Shown one piece after another: positions 1 through 9,700 of a stretch of DNA of 64,000 nt; position 1 is the stretch's first letter, and each line of letters starts with the position of its first letter. The notes under the pieces are model-generated. The model was not told the origin of the DNA. It made no database searches and worked only from the letters and a program-made list of their open reading frames with translations. The translations under genes were made by a program, and so were the position numbers. The DNA is from Tetmemena sp. SeJ-2015 (taxonomy: Eukaryota > Ciliophora > Spirotrichea > Sporadotrichida > Oxytrichidae): the NCBI GenBank assembly GCA_027382625.1, contig JAJKFJ010022915.1, positions 1 through 64,000 of the forward strand. The letters run 5' to 3'.

Positions 1-1449
1 TGTCAGACATATTTTCATCAAGATACTCCAGATTCAAAATTATGTGCCGATGAACATCGTTGTCTAGAGACTTCAACAGCGTGTCCTTGTCTTTCTTATT
101 CAGGTCATAGCAACAGAAGTAGATAATGAGTAGCCGTAGATAGTCATTAGGAGAAAGCTGCTTCCCGATCTAGCTTATTTCCTTCACGATGTTGACGTTA
201 TTGATCTTGTTGCCTTTAGCATCTAGGCCTGAAATTATGTCCTGCTCAAGCTAGATCAGTTTCTTGTGATTGGATTTAGAGAAATCAGAAATCGCTTTGT
301 TGATGAGCTCCATATGCACCTGGTACTTCTTCATCATCTCCTCGTACTTTGGCATGGAGCGCAATACCTCTGCCATCTCAGCAAGTGTCATATCCTAGGT
401 GCTCTTTCCGTACTTGCTTTTACTCTCTGAAGCTACTTGCGACACCTCTTCGTTCAACTTCGAATGCACTTCTGCTATGTGCTTGTTTCTAAACCTCACC
501 CACAACTCATCTTAGTCATTCAAGAACACAGTCTTCTAGTCATTAATTTTCACCTCACCCTCGTCCTTCACATTAGAGAATTCATAGACAAGTGATTCGT
601 AGAAGTAGTCATGAATCACTGGAGCTATCAAGTCAAAGCCCCTGTCCAAGATTATCATCGAGCCACGTGGCTCCTTGATCTTAATATTCTTGGAGGACTT
701 GTCGTAGAAGTTCTTCAAGTTGTCATTCAGCTTTTTTGCCAGGGCCTTGGCCAAGATAGATTCTCCTTGGTATTGGACGTAAGGGTACTCCATAAAGATA
801 GCGCATACGGTGAACAGTCGATGAGCTAACTCGTCTAGGATTTGCTGCACGATTGGAAGCTCCAAGCCTTTGTCATTCTAATCTATTATCTTGTAAGTGG
901 GGATCAGTCCTTTCTTAGAGAGATGGAATACGTTGTCGTTGTAGAGATAGAAGTCTAGGTTTATTTCGTTGAAGCTGTAAATGCGAGGCACAAGATTCTT
1001 GGCCTGCGCTATCATTATGATAAGCAATAATACATACTCTCTATCATCTTAATTGAGTCGTTACTGATATGACTTGTGAATGCTAAGTGCACACCTCCAT
1101 ATTGCGCTTCCTTCTTCTGGTCTGTCTCCTCTTCAAAGTCTCTTACCAGTTTGCTGACTGATGCTATGGAGGGTGAGATGAAGTAGATGGCGTCAGTCTT
1201 TGGGAATTTCTTCCTCTTCACTTCCAGTCTCTCGATGTGGTAGAGTCCAGCCTCATACACATCGAAGAACTTACAGCAGGAGGAGAAGACTTTAAGCGAG
1301 GTCTTGTCCATTATGAGGATTTGATAGTCCTTGGAGAATTTTGCATGTCGCTTTGCGGACTCTATCATGTCTGTTAGGATCCTGTACTTGGCATAGTTTC
1401 TGAGTGTGGCATGGACTTGGTCCTTCTGCTTTTTATTAGCCCCTTTCAT
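1..1449 (-). CDS. Sec1/Munc18-family syntaxin-binding protein, 3' part missing
   Basis: SM-family protein, which binds syntaxins and SNARE bundles to drive vesicle fusion at membranes. Translation from the ATG at 1449 (MKGANKKQK) gives a typical SM start, with a DKTSLKVFSSCCK core followed by a DAIYFISPS strand. Further on are the RGFDLIAPVIHD region and the LWVRFRNKHIAEV helix typical of Munc18 domain 2. About 472 residues are present; the C-terminal part lies beyond position 1. TAG and TAA codons fall at Q-compatible positions. One 32-bp IES (1009-1040) interrupts the frame with an in-frame TGA; removing it restores the reading. A TTG 12 nt upstream of the ATG is not used in ciliates. The gene is divergent from the next one, with 106 bp between starts. 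Family assignment is confident; the paralogue (Sec1, Vps45, Sly1) is not decided. Confidence 0.9.
1009..1040. other. IES, 32 bp, pointer CTATCAT
   Basis: Direct repeat CTATCAT at 1009-1015 and 1041-1047. Deletion removes an in-frame TGA and joins SIKM to IAQAKNLVP of the Sec1-like protein. No GT..AG pair gives the right frame. Confidence 0.9.
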
Positions 1450-1555
1450 TATTTTAAGCAATTTGTATTTTAATTAGCTATCTTTACTCAGAGTTGTGAA
1501 AAAACTAGGATTCAATTATTTTATCATCATTAGGGTATAAGGATAGTTGAATGCT

Positions 1556-3443
1556 ATGAATTGTAACTAGCTAAAAAAGAACGGGAAGAAGTTTGATGCA
1601 GACTTCTTTTCGTCGATGGAGCAGAAGGACATGGACTCAAGGCTGATTGAGGTGATCATGTTCGAGATAAACAGGATGTTCTCCAAGCAGATGGCCAAGT
1701 ACCGTAATGTCACCTCCGAGTACAACACCATGCTCAAGAGGAAGAATCAAACAATATTATTTACATCAATATATTTATTTAATCTGCTTGAAGCCAAACT
1801 GTTTAAGAAGAGGTATGAGAAGGTCCAGAAACACCTGAATGGCATGCCTAACTTAGACGGCACACTCAACCCCTTCAAGAGGAACTACCAGCCTAGCATC
1901 TTCAACGAGAACATGAACGACAACAAGATGGACGTACCCAACAACAGAGAACTCTACGAGAACGTCATCAAGGAGGCCTACGACGATGTCAAAGACGACA
2001 AGGACGAGGAGGATGGTGACATTGAGGAGCTAAAGACTCTCACTGACAAGGAAATCATTACCCACAATTAAATGCTCAAGTTTATAATCATAGAGAAGAT
2101 AAGGATGAAGTTCAGGCGGAGGGTGCTTGAGGAGGGGCCTTCAATCCTCTCTTAGGTTAATAACAACTCCAGGTTCCTGGAGCAGATGATGAAGCTTTGC
2201 AACTTCCAGCGCATCTCCAATAAGATCCAGGGAGGTATCAACAAGTTTCAAAGGTTTGAACGTCTCAAGATAGCAATCTACTATTCGCTTTTAATTTAAA
2301 GAAGAAGACATAGTCCCTGCAGCCAAACTCTCCATCCCCAGAGCCAAATATAGACCAATTTATAGATGAAGACATCAACAAGTCCTCCTTCTTTATCACG
2401 CAGACTCTCATCCCTCAGCTTAACTCTGAGAGGAATTCACCCAGATAGGTTTCACCCAGCGATAGTTTGCATTTCAAGACTAGTGAGCAATCCCTAAAGA
2501 GTACTACTTCAGAATATTATCACATTTTTGTAGTCCCAACATAACTAGCTACTTGAATTACTTGGCTTCCTCCACACAAGCGAGTCTAGAAAAATCCAAC
2601 AACTTCCTTAACCAAACTTCTGGAATAAGTCTGAGGAACAAAGCCTCGTCGACTAGGTACAACTCAAAGCAAAGACTCACTCAGACTTTGATAGCTAATA
2701 AGTCCATCTTCAAGAGCCAGAGTAAGACTACTTTATAAGTATCGCCTGCCAAGTCTACTGCTAACGCGTCTCAGAGGAATCCGCATAATATGGAGCTCTC
2801 ACCTCAAGTGATAGAGGACATAGAGAAAGAGATCAGGATGAAGGACGAGATCAAGGAGAGGGCCAGATCTAAGACCTTGTCTATTAATGATTGGGACAGG
2901 ATTGGCTAGAATAGGATGCTGTAGTTCACCATCTTAGATCGCATAATTGAAGACTGCCAAGACTACGATAAGGGGAAGTCAATATTTGTGAAGATTCTTA
3001 TTTTAAGCAAGAGCGGGAGATGCTAAAGAGACTGGGCATAAATCCTGACACATTTATAATTGCTATATTTAAGGGGAAAGAGAAGAAAGAAGAGCACTCC
3101 TCTATGGGAGTGAATCAGAGCACTCAGTACACCTCAAGGATGAATAATAACAATACCACTGTCAACAGCAGCAATTTCCAGTTCACCTCCTTCAACTTCA
3201 ATCACCTCAACAGTGGCAGGCAATCCAAGCAAATGCAAACTAATACAGAGCCCTCCCGCACACTCAATACTAAACAGAACACATGTATTCAGAATGATTT
3301 CATTAATTATTTTCTAATAGTTTAGCAAAGAGAACATCCTTTAGGATATAAAGAAGCGCAACCTAGAAGACACTTTAACCTTTCTTGAGAAACTGAAAAA
3401 GATGAACAAGATTTCTCAGGTGGAGAAGATCAACTTTGATTGA
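1556..3443 (+). CDS. unknown lysine/asparagine-rich protein, IES-interrupted
   Basis: Not recognised. Starting at the ATG at 1556 and removing five IESs leaves 565 codons including TGA, an exact multiple of three, which supports the model. The N-terminal half (about residues 20-200) is charged and probably helical, with short coiled-coil-like stretches (MFEINRMFSKQMAKYRNV). An acidic run (DDVKDDKDEEDGDIEEL) follows. The middle is rich in S, T, N and Q. The end is helical again (NLEDTLTFLEKLKKMNK). No signal peptide, membrane segment or catalytic motif is visible. The gene is divergent from the Sec1 gene and sits 202 bp upstream of another low-complexity gene on the same strand. A structural or scaffold role is possible but is only inference. 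Confidence 0.75.
1745..1780. other. IES, 36 bp, pointer AATC
   Basis: AATC at 1745-1748 and 1781-1784. Very AT-rich. The length is a multiple of three and the insert has no TGA, so it is invisible in a frame scan. Deletion joins LKRK to NLLEAKL within a charged helix. Confidence 0.75.
2267..2298. other. IES, 32 bp, pointer AAGA
   Basis: AAGA at 2267-2270 and 2299-2302; a second copy at 2302 makes the right edge ambiguous by 3 bp. Deletion joins RFERLK to KKTQSLQPN. The available GT..AG pairs give the wrong frame. Confidence 0.8.
2503..2543. other. IES, about 41 bp, pointer ACTA
   Basis: ACTA at 2503-2506 and 2544-2547. Deletion joins SLKST to SYLNYLASS. An alternative 32-bp deletion using a 3-bp AGT repeat also restores frame, so the exact edges are uncertain. 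Confidence 0.7.
2976..3004. other. IES, 29 bp, pointer AAG
   Basis: AAG at 2976-2978 and 3005-3007. Deletion joins DYDKGK to QEREMLKRLG, the start of the next open frame. Confidence 0.75.
3276..3330. other. IES, 55 bp, pointer AGAACA
   Basis: AGAACA at 3276-3281 and 3331-3336. Deletion joins NTKQN to ILQDIKKRNLED, giving the C-terminal helix and the TGA at 3441-3443. Confidence 0.85.
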
Positions 3444-3645
3444 ATTCGTTTGAAACCTATTGATTAGAAATAGTTGTAAATTACACTGATACCTTCTCCT
3501 TTTGATATAATTTCTTAATGTTGGTGTAATTAGGACTATAATTTTCTATTCTCGTTGTTTTTATTTGTAACTTGTTGTAAATTAAATTTTCGCACTTTTA
3601 TTAATAAGTCTGCTTTAATTTACGCAAAATTTCACATCAAATAAA

Positions 3646-6581
3646 ATGTCTAACAAGACCAAGACTCTAAACACCAGACTTTCTTTGCAGATGAAATCTT
3701 CCAAACCATCCAAAGCGCCTACAATTTAATAAAATATGTGAACTATTCAGATCTAGATTTAACTTAATACTTATTTCAATTACAGGTGGAATAGGTTCAA
3801 TCGAAAAAGTAAGCACCAACTCCAAGGGTCTGAAGAAGTCTTTCCATGAGAACTCGCAAGATCAGAAAAGCAAAACTACTTATATGGCTTCACAAATGGA
3901 GAGATAAATTGACCCAGAGAGCATCTTCATGAAGACCTAGATTCTCTCAAAAGCAAAGCCAGTGCGTAAATCCATAGAAGGTTCTTCTAACAAGCAGGGC
4001 TATAATTAGCAAGGCATTAAATTTTCTCAAACCTAGAGGATTGCAGAATTAGAATGCTCGATTTCAGCATAGTAGGAGAAGTAACTTGCAGATTAATCTG
4101 CATTAACAAATACATAAGATAAAATCAGCTTGCATGACAGATCTCATCCAATTATAAAGAGCTTAAATAAAGAAGAAGAAGCAGTAGTAGCTATGGATAG
4201 AAGCTAGGATAGGTATGCAAACTATGAATTCAGTGAGGAGAGGAAAAGTTAAGATCGTCCAGAGGAAACACCGAGCAATGAGCAGAGCCTATCACCTGAT
4301 AAGGTTCATCTCAATGTCGGAAAAAGGTTGAGTATTTTTAACTATGAGCGATTTGAAATTATAAGCTAATGAAATATTCATTCAATAACTTGAATGATGA
4401 GAGATTTAAAAGGAGATTGAGTCAAAGCAACACTAGATCCCACAATTCTCAGGAGAGGAATGGCGGAGTGAGGCTCAGCTTTGACACTTCCATATCTTAT
4501 AATTGATTTTGAGTAGGTTTTTAGTTCAAGGGAGCTTTAAAAAGCGCATCCTAAAACGAGAGAGATTGTTGTAGAAGATACTTCACCAACAGCCACTATG
4601 AACCAATACTATAAGCAAGAAGATCAAAATCCTTTCAAAGTAGTCTAAAATCATGAAGAAGCTGCTGCTGTGAAAATTATCCACTTGGAAAACATGTGGA
4701 GATTAACTATTTTTAAAGGAGTTAGATAAAGCAAGAGCAGTTGGACTCTTAGAGAAGTAGAGCAAGCAGCAGAGATAGTCGAAAAGCCAATCTTAGAGAG
4801 AGATCAAACTCCAAGCACTCTATTCAATGTTCGCTTCTCTAGCCCAAGGTCTACGTCCCTGGCTAGAATTTTGCAACCACTAGCGCTTAGTCTAGTGAGT
4901 AGGCTATCCCAGCTGATATAATCCAGGATTAAAACTTTATAACTCACTCTGGCCTTAAAAGCAAGTTGAGATATCTAGACAATTCCATCCATAAGAACTA
5001 AAACCTTGAAATTCGGTCAAGGAAGGCTTCAGGCAAGTCTGCAAATTGCTCATCAGATTCTGTTTCTTTAATTCTCATTTACAATCTTCAAAACTTATGA
5101 GTGAACTATTTCTTTCCTCCAAGATCAGGATTTAAATGAGTTAGTTGATGAAGGGGGCGAGAGCAGCAAAAGGATCTCTATAAATCCTTCATTCTAGTAC
5201 TAACTAATAAAAAGCATGTCCCCAGATAAGAGTCCTCAACTTACCTCTAAAAACTCTCAAGCAGATCAACTTAGACTTATCAAGAGCAAGTTGCATTCTT
5301 AAAACGAAAGTCTGACCATGAACATTACAGAGTAGCAAAAGAAAAACTAGCAGGACGTTTATGTCTCCAATCTAGCTATTCATACTAGACTAAGAAACGA
5401 GATCTTCACTCCTGAGCCTTAGAGACAGAAGATTCAATTATATGTTTGCTTGCATTTATATACTTGCTAGAGATTGAACCTATATATCTGGCTTAAAACA
5501 TAATAGCTATGAACAAGCAGCAGTTGAGTAAGTCCTCTCATTCGAAGCAATCATTCTTTGGCTCTGAAAATCCTTTCCAGCTACTCAATAATGAAGGAGG
5601 CTCTCAGAAATAATATAGTGCTCTACCTTATCAATAAGAACTAAGAAAGGAAAAATTTTAATTTAAATTTAATAATTTTCGTCTTTGCTTTGATTTTTTT
5701 TATGAGAAAGAGCTAATTATCTCTAAAGGCGAGGGTGAAGCAAATTCAGACATTCAGCCCTCAGTTATAGTAAAAGTAGTCAAACAACTACACGAACTAC
5801 ATAAGCTCAAAGCAAGACACGGAAGTTGAAGAGTACCATATAGATTTAGATGAAGGCTTAAAGTTTGAAAACCCTCAAGTCAATATATACTTATAAAAAG
5901 TATTTTAAAGTCAGTAGAAGACTTGGCAACCACAAAGAGGAGAAAATAGCAAGTTTCCAAGACAAGCCAGTGAAATATAACACCTGCCTCAAGAGCACCT
6001 CCCCTATTTATTCTTACTTTTTATATGAGGGAAGCTATGAGAAAGAGCAATGGAGATAAGATTTCAGACATCATTTCATCGATCAAGAACCAGATAGATG
6101 ATCTCATGAACAGCCATGAGAAGATAGAGCAGACAAAAATAGTATAGAAGAGCCAAGATAGAAGGCACAAGAAGAATCAAAGGAGCTCCATAATTACTCA
6201 CCCCTATTAGAATAGCGACATTCGCAATCCATTAAGCAATATTTAAAGTTTCGTTTATTAAGAAAGGAGTTTTCGATATCTTCTGATCAAAACGATAAGA
6301 GAATGTCCCTAGATGCAAAATAGAGCATGAATAACACGGTCAACCTCACTCTCCTAAAATAGAAGCACTAGTCTCTGCGAGATGGCTCTGTGGAAGCAGC
6401 TGCTGCTAAGGAATACTCCTAGTTCAAACTTTCTGCGAACAAGACAGCCAACCTTGCAGACACAGGAAAGCTTAATCAGAATGATTCACTCAACAAACTC
6501 AACAAGTAAATCAAATCAACTCAAGCTAAGTAGAGAATATTCCCCTCCAAGCTAAAGCAGCCAACTCATATTTATAAGTGA
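3646..6581 (+). CDS. unknown serine/lysine/glutamine-rich protein, ten IESs
   Basis: Not recognised. The ATG at 3646 opens MSNKTKTLNTRLSL. With ten IESs removed the length is 826 codons including TGA, exactly a multiple of three. The protein is mostly low complexity: S, K, N and Q with scattered charged helices (for example NQIDDLMNSHEKIEQ). It has no signal peptide, membrane segment or enzymatic motif. No GT..AG intron was needed. The frame changes ten times within 2.9 kb, and every change is explained by a direct repeat of 3-7 bp flanking an AT-rich insert. The style resembles the neighbouring genes at 1556 and 14175, so these may be related disordered proteins; sequence similarity could not be tested here. 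Confidence 0.75.
3720..3780. other. IES, 61 bp, pointer TACA
   Basis: TACA at 3720-3723 and 3781-3784. Deletion joins SKAPT to GGIGSIEKVS. The alternative GT..AG intron here runs into TGA. Confidence 0.85.
4339..4385. other. IES, 47 bp, pointer TAACT
   Basis: TAACT at 4339-4343 and 4386-4390. Deletion removes an in-frame TGA and joins RLSIFN to LNDERFKRR. Confidence 0.85.
4480..4507. other. IES, 28 bp, pointer TTTGA
   Basis: TTTGA at 4480-4484 and 4508-4512. Deletion joins VRLSFE to QVFSSREL. Confidence 0.8.
4698..4717. other. IES, 20 bp, pointer GGAG
   Basis: GGAG at 4698-4701 and 4718-4721. Deletion joins LENMWS to QIKQEQLDS. Short and AT-rich. Confidence 0.75.
5063..5108. other. IES, 46 bp, pointer TTTCTTT
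   Basis: TTTCTTT at 5063-5069 and 5109-5115. Deletion removes an in-frame TGA and joins SDSVSF to LQDQDLNEL. Confidence 0.9.
5429..5514. other. IES, about 86 bp, pointer AAG
   Basis: AAG at 5429-5431 and 5515-5517. Deletion joins EPQRQK to QQLSKSSHS. The 3-bp repeat makes the edges uncertain. Confidence 0.6.
5644..5704. other. IES, 61 bp, pointer AGAAAG
   Basis: AGAAAG at 5644-5649 and 5705-5710. Deletion joins YQQELRK to SQLSLKARV. The insert is almost pure A/T. Confidence 0.85.
5877..5907. other. IES, 31 bp, pointer AAGTC
   Basis: AAGTC at 5877-5881 and 5908-5912. Deletion joins FENPQV to SRRLGNHKEE. Confidence 0.85.
5991..6042. other. IES, 52 bp, pointer AAGAGC
   Basis: AAGAGC at 5991-5996 and 6043-6048. 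Deletion joins NTCLKS to NGDKISDII. Confidence 0.85.
6231..6256. other. IES, 26 bp, pointer ATTAAG
   Basis: ATTAAG at 6231-6236 and 6257-6262. Deletion joins DIRNPLR to KEFSISSDQ. Confidence 0.85.
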
Positions 6582-6748
6582 ATAAAGTCACAGATTATAA
6601 GTTCTTGATTTAATAATCCACTTTATGAAATAGACGATTCGTGAGAATATATTATAGACTGACTAGTTGAAATAGAGAATAAGTCACTGATGATATTTTA
6701 TCCTCGAAGGTGTTTTAATTTAGCTTAATTAAGAAATAAAGAGAAGTA

Positions 6749-9700
6749 ATGAACTCTAATTAAACAGGGTCCAAAACAAGTTAATCTTCAGCAGCTGTTA
6801 AGCAGATAGTTTCCTATCCAGTGGGAAAACCACCCCTCATTTATTCCCAAACTAGGAACCAGACCTAGTAGGACATTATCGATGAACTGAAGCGTTCCTT
6901 CGAAGAATTCAAACTACTAGAGAGCTGATTCAATGAGTCTATTCAAGAACAAAGTAGGGATCATACAATTATTAGTCTTCTATTCTTCTTCTACTAATAT
7001 TAATTATCTGTTGTAGATGAGGAATAAGACGAGTTATTAAAGTATTTGGTAATATTTTATGAGAAAGAAGAGGAAAAATTAACAGATAAGAATAGGATCG
7101 TCATCAAAATACCTGAAAATGCACCGCAAAAGGAGGAACCAAAGCCAGCCACTTCCGCTTTAAATGCAGATTTGAAACTGGAGCCACTCCCATTTTTCTA
7201 AGGAGTGATGTCGATCAAGGATGATATCAAACTTGGGTAATTTCTATTTTCATGTTTTGGATTCAACTTAGCAATTATTCTAACTCCAAACCTCTCTTTC
7301 AAAGTTTAATCTTTCTCCTAACTTATTAAATGTTTACAGATGGAAACCACTTCAGCCAATCACAAGTGAGGTCCCTACTAACTTTAAGATAGAGGAGTTT
7401 GAGATGACTTAGAAGGAGAGGTCAAGTGGTCACCTTGTTTACAAGTACCCCAAAATTAAGAACTCAAAGCAATTGATTGACATGCACCTCAACGTCAAGC
7501 CTTTCTAAGCGCCCTTTCCTTACAAGGTGATTCCTCCCACTAATGGAGCAAGCTTCAGTTAGCATTAGCTAGAGTTTTCAAGTGCATTTGAAAGTGGCAA
7601 CATCGACTCAGTCATCAGAGTTGGGGACAAAGAATAGGAAAAATAATATGAGTCTCATTTATTCTAATAAGTATTTAGAATACAACATTTACATGAGAGC
7701 AGACTCAAACACTAAAGGCTGCTACCAGTGGTTTAATTTCGTAGTTAAGAATGTTACCTCTCTCAGGGGAGTATAAAAACCTCAAATGTAGTCTTTCAAT
7801 TTTATCACTTATATTAGTTGAAGAATTTTCTCATTTTGGATTATTGTTTGGTATTTTTTATGAGTGCAGTTTAATATCATGAACTTTAAGAAGCGGAGTG
7901 TGCTTCACGAAACTGTAACTAATATTCTTCCTTAAACTAAGAGTCTTTAGTTGATGAAAGTGAGAGTCTGCAACTAGAGAGATTAGCTTATGAAGCTTCA
8001 GAGCTAGATGTTCCATAAAAACGATGCGCCTTGGGAGGAGGGTGGATACGATTTCAAGGTTGTGAGAAACGACCTCTTCAAATATAATTACTCTGATTAC
8101 TATCAGTACAAGTAAGTTACTCGCTAATCTATCAAACTATCAAATTTCAAGATTAAAGATGAAAGATATGTTTGTCTCATTTTATATATGGAAATAATTA
8201 ATATTATATAGACGCACCTTCTACTCCTTCTCTTTCAAATTCGATTTCTTGCATCAACTAAATGTGACGCAGTTCAGTCTTGGCTTGCCCTACACATACT
8301 CTGACCTGCAAGATTTCCTGAGGCCTTTGAAATATCAAAACCTTAATTTCTTGAAAATTGAAAAGCTGGCAACATAGTTGAGTGGTATTAAGGTTCCAAT
8401 ACTTACAGTAACCAACCCCTCCATACCTGATGCTAATAAGAAACTGATCACAATAATTGCCAGAGTCAGACCTGGAGATCACCATAGCTCATATGTTATA
8501 GAGGGCTTTATGAACTTTCTCTGCAGCTAGCCAGGGACTGAGCTTTATCAAGAGCAAATTTAAGAATTGAGAAGCAAATACGTTTTCAAGGTAGTTCTTC
8601 ATTATTAATTTTTTATTATTTTCCAATGCTGAACTGTGAGGGTGTGATCATAGGCAATAATAGAACCTCGCTCTCTGGAAACGACTTGAAGAGGATATTT
8701 GATGAGCCTGATATGTACACGCACCCTGAAATGTACAACTTCAAGCACATAATCGGTCAAGTCATAGATAAGAAACTGGTGAAGCCATTCCTCTTCATAA
8801 ACTTTGATATGACTATGAACAAAAAGAACTTCTACATAGCTGCCAACTACTTCAACTTACATGATAAAAATTATCAACGCATGAGGATGCTCCCTCAAAT
8901 CATACATAATATGTCTTCAGTCGACAGTGACCAGTAATTTAAATTGTATGACTTGGAAAGTTTAAATTTCGCTATCACTCTTGTAAATTCAAGGATCAAA
9001 AGAATCCCTACGCGAGCATGCGTATGGTTTTCCAAAGAGAGTATGGCTTCATCTACAGCTACGATTTTATCTCAAGTGCTTATGGATGGAGAGGAAATGA
9101 GCGCGAGAACCATCATTTCAGAATAGGTGACTTTGTCTCTATGGGGGAGATGATCGGGAAGGAGCTTATATGAGCTCTCTTCTCTGGAGAGTGAAGTAAA
9201 GAAGAAAAAGAGCACGGTCTTTGAACAACTGCACTCTCGAATCATGCTCAGAGATCAGAATAGAGTAAAAGTCACGAGAGAGATAATAAAGGAGATAGAG
9301 GATTTCGATGACTTACAGATTGGCAAAATTGCTCCAGAGGGAGGTGAAGACTCCGATGAAGTCAACTTAACTAAGAGTAGGAAAAAGCTTATCATGATAA
9401 TTATATAAATTCTATTATATATCAGCAAGGAGAAAATAAAGAAACTATTGAAGAATTAAAACAGAAGCACTAGCAATATACTACAGCAGCAGGTCAAAGC
9501 CAAGTAAAAACAAGATAATTTGAATGCCACACAACCAATACACCCTGATTAGTAAAATAAAAGCAGCAGAAGCTCAACAAAGGCCTTGCTAGATTATTTA
9601 CAGACTCCAATCAATCCTATGGCAAGATCCTAAAAGAGGACCAAAGTTTACTCTAAGAGTAAGAGCGCATAGAGATCTACTCAAAAGAAGGCTACAAAGA

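Noticed and set aside
7582..7776. Open frame running through the 46-bp insert at 7631-7676 as real coding sequence
   Set aside because: Open only by chance. Excision yields the conserved CCP stretch, and the uninterrupted version is out of frame with the FESGN block.
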